NCBI GenBank assembly: GCA_018695965.1
Contig: JABHQB010000003.1
Location: 1-20,395, forward strand
Reading direction: 5' to 3'
DNA from: Flavobacteriales bacterium
GTDB taxonomy: Bacteria > Bacteroidota > Bacteroidia > Flavobacteriales > BACL11
Length of the DNA stretch: 20,395 nt
Shown one piece after another: positions 8,271-14,846 of the stretch. The translations under genes and the position numbers were made by a program. The notes below the pieces were generated by a model, which was given only the letters and a program-made list of their open reading frames with translations, ran no database searches and was not told where the DNA came from. Position 1 is the stretch's first letter. Each line of letters starts with the position of its first letter.

Positions 8271-8767
8271 TGAGTAAAAAATATACCACACTTTTTTTGG
8301 ATAGAGATGGTGTAATAAATTACAAGATTGATGGATATGTTCAGAGTTTTGATAAATTCAATTTTATTGATGGAGTTCTAGTCTCTATAAAAAACTTGTC
8401 AGATTATTTTGATAGAATAATAATAGTGACAAATCAGCAAGGCATAGGAAAGGGAATCATGTCCATAGAAGAACTTGATCTTTTACATCAGAAAATGATG
8501 GGAGAAATTAAATTAAATGGAGGAGATATTGATCAAATTTATTATTGTCCGCATTTAGAATCTATAAATTGCACCTGTAGAAAACCTAAATCTGGTATGT
8601 TAATAAAGGCACAATCTGATTTTCCAGAGATATCTTTTGAGAATTCAATATTAATAGGAGATTCAGATACTGATATATTAGCTGCTGAAAATATAGGAGT
8701 AAAGGCAATAAAAGTATCTCCTTCTTATACTCTCTCCAATTGGGAGATTTCATTTTTATCCGATTAA
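8270..8767 (+). CDS. gmhB: D-glycero-D-manno-heptose 1,7-bisphosphate 7-phosphatase GmhB-like (HAD)
   Basis: Predicted to remove the 7-phosphate from D-glycero-D-manno-heptose 1,7-bisphosphate. This 165-residue protein is a small HAD phosphatase of the HisB-N/GmhB group. It has the nucleophile motif LFLDRDGVIN (8-17, D11 and D13), the second motif VTNQQGIG (53-60), and the zinc-binding cluster CPH...CTCRKP (C93, H95, C101, C103) that separates GmhB/HisB-type enzymes from other HADs. The last motif is LIGDSDTDILAAENIG (128-143). I chose the ATG at 8270, which shares one base with the gmhA stop (TGATG). A TTG three bases upstream is less likely. The closely related histidinol phosphatase is the main alternative, but pairing with gmhA makes GmhB much more likely. 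It is the last gene of the tight operon. Confidence 0.9.
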   Translation: MSKKYTTLFLDRDGVINYKIDGYVQSFDKFNFIDGVLVSIKNLSDYFDRIIIVTNQQGIGKGIMSIEELDLLHQKMMGEIKLNGGDIDQIYYCPHLESINCTCRKPKSGMLIKAQSDFPEISFENSILIGDSDTDILAAENIGVKAIKVSPSYTLSNWEISFLSD

Positions 8768-8778
8768 TTTATTAACTG

Positions 8779-8786
8779 TATATTTG
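8779..8786 (+). promoter_or_regulatory. Candidate Bacteroidota -7 promoter element upstream of the wecA-like gene
   Basis: TATATTTG matches the Bacteroidota primary-sigma -7 consensus TAnnTTTG and lies in the 38-base gap between gmhB and the wecA-like gene, 19 bases before the ATG. The -33 region is only T-rich, with no clear TTTG. If functional, it would let the wecA-like gene be transcribed independently of the polysaccharide operon. Confidence 0.4.
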
Positions 8787-8805
8787 CAACTATAAAAAGT
8801 TAGAT

Positions 8806-9903
8806 ATGAATTTTATTCTTATAGCATCTTTAATTAGTTTCTTCGGAACATTATTAGTAATGCCTTTCGTTATCAAATTAGCTATTAATAAAAGATTCTT
8901 AGTAGGTGGTGGAGGAAGAAATGCTCATGAGGGGTTTACACCAAATGTAGGAGGGATGGCTATCTTTGGAGGTCTTCTTTTAGCAAATCAATATATATTA
9001 TTTTATTTTTTTGATTCTTATCAGAATTTTGAAATATTTTCTAATGAGTTTGAAACTCAGATTAAGGCTTATCTTATAATGACTGCAGGTTCAATTATTA
9101 TGTTTGTCATGGGATTGTTAGATGATATAAGTGAATTAAGTTTTTATTTGAGGTTTTTTGTTCAATTATTAGTAGCTACCTTAGCTGTTTATTTAGGAGA
9201 TTTTAGAATATCAGATTTTCATGGTGTTTTAGGTTTATATGAGCTTCCATATCTGTTTTCAGTAATCTTTTCTATAAGTGTGATAATTTTTATTATTAAC
9301 TCATTTAATTTAACAGATGGTCTAGATAGTCTTGCTGCTTCTTTAGGGCTATTCATATTAATATCATTTGCCATTATTTTTTACTGCAACGGGAGATATT
9401 ATGACTGTACTCTTGCATGCGCTGGATTTTCATCTTTATTAGCATTTTGGTTATATAACAAGCCACCTGCAAGAATATTTATGGGTGATGGTGGAAGTTT
9501 AATGATTGGTTTTATTATTGCATGTTGTGCAATAAGAGCGTGTAGTATGAAAATAGAACCTTCAGGAGTAATCAATCCTGTATTTATACTTTGCATATTA
9601 GCATATCCTTCAGTTGATACATTAAGAGTTTTCTTAGTTAGAATCCTTTCAGGAAAACCCCCTTTTTCAGCGGATAGAAATCATATTCATCATCTTTTAG
9701 TCGATAAAGATTTTAATCATGGCTGGGCATCCTTTTTTGCTGTTATGTATTCTGCTGTTTTAACAGGAATATGTTATTTAATTGTTGAATATGTTACTTT
9801 GTCTTTTTATATAATGGTTAGTTTGGCTATTTTGTTTATTGTCCTACCAATGGCCTCTTTTGCGCGATCTACTACTATGAAGCTATTATCTTTCTTTAAA
9901 TAA
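8806..9903 (+). CDS. wecA: Polyprenyl-phosphate GlcNAc-1-phosphate transferase, WecA/TagO type
   Basis: A 365-residue polytopic membrane enzyme that transfers a HexNAc-1-phosphate from its UDP sugar to undecaprenyl phosphate, the step that starts many O-antigens, capsules and wall polymers. It has the family landmarks in order: TPNVGGMAIFGG (45-56), LLDD (104-107), NSFNLTDGLDSLAASLG (165-181, D171 and D174), FMGDGGSLMIG (225-235, D228) and RNHIHHLL (291-298), the cytoplasmic His motif. About ten hydrophobic helices alternate with these loops. The absence of the MraY pentapeptide context and the short HIHHLL motif favour the WecA/TagO/RgpG branch over MraY. It probably supplies the first lipid-linked sugar for the glycan built by the upstream operon, though it has its own candidate promoter and could also serve other pathways. 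The exact HexNAc specificity is not known. Confidence 0.85.
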   Translation: MNFILIASLISFFGTLLVMPFVIKLAINKRFLVGGGGRNAHEGFTPNVGGMAIFGGLLLANQYILFYFFDSYQNFEIFSNEFETQIKAYLIMTAGSIIMFVMGLLDDISELSFYLRFFVQLLVATLAVYLGDFRISDFHGVLGLYELPYLFSVIFSISVIIFIINSFNLTDGLDSLAASLGLFILISFAIIFYCNGRYYDCTLACAGFSSLLAFWLYNKPPARIFMGDGGSLMIGFIIACCAIRACSMKIEPSGVINPVFILCILAYPSVDTLRVFLVRILSGKPPFSADRNHIHHLLVDKDFNHGWASFFAVMYSAVLTGICYLIVEYVTLSFYIMVSLAILFIVLPMASFARSTTMKLLSFFK

Positions 9904-9940
9904 TCTTTAAGATTTATCTCTAGAGATTCCCCCTTTTTTT
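9902..9940 (+). terminator. Possible weak terminator after the wecA-like gene (two palindromes and a T-run)
   Basis: Directly at the stop codon lie AATCTTTAAGATT (9902-9914, six-base arms around one base) and the perfect palindrome ATCTCTAGAGAT (9916-9927). CCCCC and seven T follow (9934-9940). Alternative pairings between the AATCT and AGATT copies are possible. The stems have little or no loop and the C-run interrupts the link to the T-run, so this is not a classic intrinsic terminator. The palindromes could instead bind a protein. Confidence 0.25.
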
Positions 9941-10111
9941 ATTTGCTTTGATTATTTTATAATAAACTAACTATTTCTTATTTATTTAATCCGAGAACAA
10001 ATCTAAAAATTCAGGGAGGATATGTTTACAGAATGTTAGAGGATGATTATGGTATCGATCATAAAAATTTCATTTTCTTTGCACTAAAATCAGATTTGTT
10101 TAATAGATATT
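9941..10111 (+). other. Non-coding gap before tsaB
   Basis: This stretch between the wecA-like gene and tsaB is AT-rich and contains no convincing gene. One 29-codon open frame (10033-10122) runs into the tsaB start, but its peptide resembles nothing I recognise and it overlaps tsaB out of frame. The tsaB promoter should lie here. TTTG at 10078-10081 could be a -33 box, but no matching TAnnTTTG follows at the right distance, so I do not mark a promoter. Confidence 0.4.
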
Positions 10112-10798
10112 ATGACTTCTAAATTGCCTTTAATTCTAAATATAGAGACTTCTACAAAAAATTGCTCTGTTGCTTTATTTTCTGGGAGTAATTTGATTTC
10201 AGAAAAGTCATTATTATCTGAAAAGCATTCTCATTCTGAAACTCTTACACTTTTTGTAGAAGATGTAATAAAAAAATCTAATTATACATTGGTGGATTTG
10301 GATGCAATTTCTATTAGTAAAGGTCCTGGTTCTTATACTGGATTACGGATTGGAGTGTCAACAGCTAAGGGTCTGAGTTACTCTTTAAATCGTCCTCTTA
10401 TTTCCGTATCTACTTTACGGTCCATGGCTTTTTATATGAGTCAAAAACAATCAAATTATGATTTATATTGTCCTATGATTGATGCCAGAAGAATGGAAGT
10501 TTTTTCATCATTTTATGATAAAGATAATAATCAATTAAGAGCAGTGATGGCAGATATTATTGATGAAAATTCCTATAACAAAGAATTAAAAAACAAGGTT
10601 CTTTTTTTTGGTGACGGATCTAATAAATGCAAGGATGTATTAACTTCAGGAAATGCATATTTTACAGATAATTTTTCTCCTTCTGCTACATATATGGGAA
10701 TACTTTCTTTAGAAAAGTATAATAATAAAGATTTTGAAGATGTAGCTTATTTTGAACCTTTTTATCTTAAAGATTTTGTGATAGGAAAGAAGAACTAA
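10112..10798 (+). CDS. tsaB: tRNA threonylcarbamoyladenosine biosynthesis protein TsaB
   Basis: TsaB is the non-catalytic partner of TsaD in the complex that makes N6-threonylcarbamoyladenosine at position 37 of ANN-decoding tRNAs, in the cytoplasm. The 228-residue length is normal for the family. The ASKHA-fold N-terminus reads ILNIETSTKNCSVALF (8-23), followed by the signature SKGPGSYTGLRIGVSTAKGL (69-88) and CPMIDARRMEVFSSFY (120-135). These are diagnostic. As usual for TsaB, the protein is much shorter than TsaD and lacks the full C-terminal metal-binding half. It stands alone on the + strand after a 208-base gap, so it probably has its own promoter. Its stop codon interlocks with the stop of the converging helicase gene, so the two transcripts must overlap at their 3' ends. 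Confidence 0.93.
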   Translation: MTSKLPLILNIETSTKNCSVALFSGSNLISEKSLLSEKHSHSETLTLFVEDVIKKSNYTLVDLDAISISKGPGSYTGLRIGVSTAKGLSYSLNRPLISVSTLRSMAFYMSQKQSNYDLYCPMIDARRMEVFSSFYDKDNNQLRAVMADIIDENSYNKELKNKVLFFGDGSNKCKDVLTSGNAYFTDNFSPSATYMGILSLEKYNNKDFEDVAYFEPFYLKDFVIGKKN

Positions 10799-12609
10799 CG
10801 TTTTTTTCCTCTACTTCCAGCAGATGAATTATTTTCTTTAAATCTACTTTTAAAAGATTTTCTTCCTCCAGAACTTTTACTATCTATTCTTTCACTTCTT
10901 TTATTTCCACTAAAACCTGTTCTCCTCTTATCAGATCTTGTTGATTTTTCTCTTCTTTTTCCACTATCCTTTTTTGGTTTTGAAATCTCTACCGTAAGCT
11001 TATATCCATTCCATTGGCTATCCGAAAATCCTTCTAATACGTCTTTTTCCGCAGATGATTCTACCTCAAAGAAAGAGAATCCTTGTAGGATGTCAATTTT
11101 TCCGATTTGTAAATTTCTATTTCTAGTATACTCGTTTACTAATCCGATTAAATTTTGAGGTTCACATTTATGTGTTTTACCAAGGTTGATAAAGAATCTT
11201 GTAAATCCTTCATCAGAATGTCCTCTTCTGTTTTTTCCACTATCTTTTCCTCTTCCTCTTTCTCTAACACTATCTCTTCCTTTTGATGCCGTAATATTTA
11301 AATCTGGAGCGTTTTTATAGAAAGATAAGAATCTGTTAAACTCTGCTGATACAAAGTGTTTCACTAAATCTTCTTTATCTAAGTGAGAGAGTTTCTCTTC
11401 AATTATTGGTAAGTGTTTTTCTATTTGAGGACTGACATCTGTTTTTACAATCTTATCAATTAATTTTATTAATTGTATAGCGCAAATTTCATCTCCTCCA
11501 GGAACTTTTTTGAGAATTAATTCTCTCTTCAACATTTTTTCAATAGATTGTAATTTTCTTTTCTCTCTACTATGAGAAATGATAATAGAAATACCTTTGT
11601 TTCCTGCTCTTCCTGTTCTGCCTGATCTGTGTATATATATTTCATTATCATCTGGTAAATTATAATTTATTACATGAGTAAGTTCATTAATGTCAATTCC
11701 TCTAGCAGCTACATCTGTTGCTACTAGTATTTGAAGAGTTTTCTTTCTGAATCTTCCCATAACATGATCTCTTTGTTGTTGAGATAATTCACCATGAATA
11801 GCATCTGCATTATATCCGTCTTGCATCAATTTTTCTGAAACCTCTTTTGTTTCTCTTCTAGTTCTGCAGAAAACAATACCATAAATATCAGGATTTACAT
11901 CACAAATTCTTCTAAGAGCGTTATATCTATCTCTTGCATTAACCATATAGTAATGGTGTTCTACATCAGTAGCTCCTTCATTTCTTCTAGCAACCTCAAT
12001 TGTTTTAGGAGAGAACATGTAATTCTTTGTAATTCTCATTACCTCTTTTGGCATAGTTGCCGAGAATAAAAGAGTTTGTTTTTCTTCTGGTGTTTCGGCC
12101 AAAATAGTATCCAGATCATCTTTGAATCCCATATTTAACATCTCATCTGCCTCATCTAAAACAACAAATTCAACATCTTTTAATTTTAATTTCTTTCTAT
12201 TTATTAGATCGATAACCCTACCTGGAGTTCCTACAACAATCTGACTCCCAGAATTAAGAGCTCTGATTTGTGTCTGTATATTTGCTCCACCATAAACTGC
12301 AGTAACTTTCAGTTTCTTCATATATTTGGAATATGTTTCCAAATCTTTTGTAATTTGTAAACACAACTCCCTAGTAGGACAAAGTATTATTGACTGAGTT
12401 TGATTTCTGCTATCATTAATTTTTTGAATTATAGGTAATCCAAAAGCAGCAGTTTTTCCTGTACCAGTTTGTGCAAGAGCAATTAGATCAGTTTCTTCTG
12501 CAAGAACAAAAGGAATTGCTTCTTGTTGTATAGGAGTAGGTGTTTCAAATCCTAAATCTGTAATTGCTTTTAGGATGTTGTTGTTTAATCCTATTTCAGA
12601 AAATGTCAT
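10795..12609 (-). CDS. DEAD-box ATP-dependent RNA helicase with DbpA-type RNA-binding domain (DeaD/CsdA-like)
   Basis: An ATP-dependent RNA helicase of 604 residues, likely acting in ribosome assembly, mRNA decay or cold adaptation. All core motifs are present: the Q motif region FETPTPIQQ (21-29), Walker A AQTGTGKT (46-53), PTREL, TPGR, DEAD (152-155), SAT (184-186), ATDVAARGID (297-306) and HRSGRTGRAG (327-336). After a linker rich in R, G, D and K (about 442-467) comes a DbpA/CsdA-type RRM-like domain (about 470-544) and a basic, Ser/Gly/Arg/Lys-rich tail to the end, a likely RNA-binding tail. This layout is that of DeaD/CsdA rather than RhlE, which lacks the RRM. The ATG at 12607-12609 follows a good -7 promoter element. 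The gene converges on tsaB with interlocking stop codons and no terminator between them. Confidence 0.93.
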   Translation of the reverse strand: MTFSEIGLNNNILKAITDLGFETPTPIQQEAIPFVLAEETDLIALAQTGTGKTAAFGLPIIQKINDSRNQTQSIILCPTRELCLQITKDLETYSKYMKKLKVTAVYGGANIQTQIRALNSGSQIVVGTPGRVIDLINRKKLKLKDVEFVVLDEADEMLNMGFKDDLDTILAETPEEKQTLLFSATMPKEVMRITKNYMFSPKTIEVARRNEGATDVEHHYYMVNARDRYNALRRICDVNPDIYGIVFCRTRRETKEVSEKLMQDGYNADAIHGELSQQQRDHVMGRFRKKTLQILVATDVAARGIDINELTHVINYNLPDDNEIYIHRSGRTGRAGNKGISIIISHSREKRKLQSIEKMLKRELILKKVPGGDEICAIQLIKLIDKIVKTDVSPQIEKHLPIIEEKLSHLDKEDLVKHFVSAEFNRFLSFYKNAPDLNITASKGRDSVRERGRGKDSGKNRRGHSDEGFTRFFINLGKTHKCEPQNLIGLVNEYTRNRNLQIGKIDILQGFSFFEVESSAEKDVLEGFSDSQWNGYKLTVEISKPKKDSGKRREKSTRSDKRRTGFSGNKRSERIDSKSSGGRKSFKSRFKENNSSAGSRGKKR

Positions 12610-12624
12610 ATATTAAAATTTTTG

Positions 12625-12632
12625 CAAAATTA
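12625..12632 (-). promoter_or_regulatory. Candidate -7 promoter element of the helicase gene
   Basis: Read on the minus strand, TAATTTTG matches the Bacteroidota -7 consensus TAnnTTTG and ends 15 bases before the helicase ATG. No clear -33 TTTG is visible upstream. Its position in the 103-base gap after the terminator of the neighbouring operon fits an independent promoter. Confidence 0.45.
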
Positions 12633-12660
12633 CTCTTTATTTATGATTCTGAGTGGTTTA

Positions 12661-12696
12661 TATAAAAAAAGCCCTTTCTAGTAAGAAAAGGCTTTT
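12661..12696 (-). terminator. Intrinsic terminator of the three-gene minus-strand operon
   Basis: A nine-base-pair stem (12671-12679 with 12684-12692, one G-U type mismatch) encloses the loop AGTA. It is flanked by seven A on the left (12664-12670) and TTTT on the right. On the minus strand this reads as GCCTTTTCT, loop, AGAAAGGGC, then TTTTTTT, a good rho-independent terminator 17 bases beyond the stop of the PLD-domain gene. The flanking A-run and T-run make it potentially active in both directions. Confidence 0.75.
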
Positions 12697-12712
12697 ACTA
12701 GATTTATATTTT

Positions 12713-14836
12713 TTATTGAATTATTACTTTTCGGATAGTATAATCTCCATTATCTAACGTGATTTTAATAAAGTAAACTCCACTAGATGAAATCTCAAAA
12801 TTATTTGATGTAGTACTTTGTACAAATTTACCTTCTATATCATAAATGTTTATTATATCAATCATACTTTCTGTAATAACACTAACCTTACCTAGAGAAG
12901 GATTTGGAAAAACCTCAATTGTTACATCAGAGATTTCATTTATAGTTGTTGTTGTAAGTTCACTCCATCTTTTTTCAAATTCTTGCAAGTAGATATTTGC
13001 AATAGTAGCATCATGAATGATTAGCGTATTTTCATCTGAACTATTTTCTGCATTAGAACTCCAGTTATGAGAACCTGTAAGTACTGTAGGGTCTGATGCA
13101 GACACTCCAACATCTGCGATAGCATATTTATGATGAAATGAATGAGTTACTCCCATATGAGATCTTACATTTACTCCACCATTTATCAGATTGTCGTATT
13201 CACTTCCAGTTCCATTTTGCATTTCAATTATCCCTCTAATATTTACACCAAATTCTCCCTCTTTATCAATTATAGATGATCCAATATCGTCTCTAGTGAA
13301 TGATAATAGTCCAAATTCTAAAGAATAATCTACATTATCTATAAATTGTAATATATGTGATGTAGTTTGATCGGAAGGAGAGAAATAAACTTCTACATCT
13401 GTACCATTTACATTAAATAGATGAGGAGTATTATCTTCTTTATTTGATCCAAAAACTCCACCCCACATTTCATTAAACTCTGTAGTGTAAGCCTGCGCTA
13501 TTGATTTGTCCTGTATAAAGATAATGTTATTATAATCATTAAATAAATTTGAAGGATTCGTCCAATTTGTAGAGCCTCCCATTATCCAAGAATTATTAGT
13601 CGAATTTGCATCAACAATAATAAATTTATTATGCATAATTCCAGCCACACTATTATCTCTGTAAACAACTGGAATATTTGGATCTAAACTTGATATCATA
13701 GAGTTGACTACATCATCATCTGCAATATATCTTACTTGTACCCCTCTATTATGAGCATCATTTATTGCTCCAGCAATTGTTGCATCAGAAGCATTATAAA
13801 CACAAATATCTAATGTATTTTGCGCTAAATCCATATACGCTTTTATGGTGTCGTTAAAATAAGTTGAGATATTCTGCGCATCTACTCCAGAAGAATAGGA
13901 AACATCAACGGAATGATTAAAATAAGGTCTTATTTTTCCAGATGAGTTAGAAGCTGTTATATATACTCCAATATTCGAAAATGCAGTATCAGCTCCTTTT
14001 ACAGAATAACATTGAACATAGTAAATCGTAGCGTCTGATAAAGAAGTTAAAGATAGTGTATGACTCATAGTATTCCCTCCGAAATCTAGATTGTTACCAA
14101 GCGCAGAGGTTGTCCCATAAAAACAAGCTGTTGTCGAGCTATCAGAAGTAGTCCAGCTTAAATCAAAACTACTCGTTGTAATGTTTGATTGAGTAATACC
14201 AGAAGTAAACAGTAAATTTCCAGTAGGTATTATATCAGAAGAATCTCTAGGTAGAATCTGATATCCATCATTTGCAGGAACATTAAATGTATATTGAGAT
14301 GAAATACCAATTAATGTAACTGGCCCCATTGGAATAAGTGAGTTTTCAAGTGGACTACCAGTTCTGATATAAATTTTACCTGTTTCTCCATTTGACGAAA
14401 AATCGTGTGTTCCAACCGTGAAAAGAGAACCTCCGCTATTAAAAATCACATTATCAATTTGAATTAATTCACTTTCGGTAAGTTCACCTATTTGAATAGG
14501 AGTAATTAATTGTGGAGTAATTGAATTTCCAGTAGAAATTGTAGATGTTAAAGTTGCTGGATTCATCTCCATTAGTCCATTGTAATCTACTAGTGTACCA
14601 CTTACAGTAATTTCATCTCCTCTTACTACTCCTGCAAGTGCAGTTGGATCATAAAGACCTAATCCTCCGGTTCCATCTTCAATGTATCGGATAGGACCAA
14701 GTTCATCACCATTTGTTACTACTCCAGTAATTGAAACTGTTGCTCCAACACCCTGGGCTCTGGCAGTAGCAATATCTTGGGAAAAACTTACTATTGATAG
14801 TAAGGAGGATAAAATAAATATCGTTATCTTTTTCAT
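12713..14836 (-). CDS. Secreted OB/Fn3/phospholipase D-like protein with T9SS sorting domain
   Basis: A 707-residue secreted protein. Residues 1-19 form a signal peptide (MKKITIFILSSLLSIVSFS). Residues 21-205 resemble an OB-fold module (VSITGVVT...GDEITVSGTL), and 207-296 look like a fibronectin type III domain. Two phospholipase-D-superfamily halves follow (about 310-465 and 475-625). Each has an intact HKD motif: H402-x-K404-x4-D409 with GSTNW, and H568-x-K570-x4-D575 with GSHNW. Residues 637-707 are a type A T9SS sorting domain (EVFPNPS... ending ...GDYTIRKVIIQ). It should therefore be exported through the outer membrane and cleave a phosphodiester, such as nucleic acid, teichoic-type polymer or phospholipid. 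Which one cannot be read from the sequence. It starts ten bases after the TonB-dependent receptor gene and is clearly co-transcribed with it. Domain limits are approximate. Confidence 0.85.
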   Translation of the reverse strand: MKKITIFILSSLLSIVSFSQDIATARAQGVGATVSITGVVTNGDELGPIRYIEDGTGGLGLYDPTALAGVVRGDEITVSGTLVDYNGLMEMNPATLTSTISTGNSITPQLITPIQIGELTESELIQIDNVIFNSGGSLFTVGTHDFSSNGETGKIYIRTGSPLENSLIPMGPVTLIGISSQYTFNVPANDGYQILPRDSSDIIPTGNLLFTSGITQSNITTSSFDLSWTTSDSSTTACFYGTTSALGNNLDFGGNTMSHTLSLTSLSDATIYYVQCYSVKGADTAFSNIGVYITASNSSGKIRPYFNHSVDVSYSSGVDAQNISTYFNDTIKAYMDLAQNTLDICVYNASDATIAGAINDAHNRGVQVRYIADDDVVNSMISSLDPNIPVVYRDNSVAGIMHNKFIIVDANSTNNSWIMGGSTNWTNPSNLFNDYNNIIFIQDKSIAQAYTTEFNEMWGGVFGSNKEDNTPHLFNVNGTDVEVYFSPSDQTTSHILQFIDNVDYSLEFGLLSFTRDDIGSSIIDKEGEFGVNIRGIIEMQNGTGSEYDNLINGGVNVRSHMGVTHSFHHKYAIADVGVSASDPTVLTGSHNWSSNAENSSDENTLIIHDATIANIYLQEFEKRWSELTTTTINEISDVTIEVFPNPSLGKVSVITESMIDIINIYDIEGKFVQSTTSNNFEISSSGVYFIKITLDNGDYTIRKVIIQ

Positions 14837-14846
14837 ATTTTACTTT

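Noticed and set aside
9399..9596. Minus-strand open frame inside the wecA-like gene
   Set aside because: It lies entirely within a gene with clear family motifs and has no supporting feature.
10033..10122. 29-codon open frame before tsaB
   Set aside because: Overlaps the tsaB start out of frame, resembles nothing known and is no longer than expected by chance.
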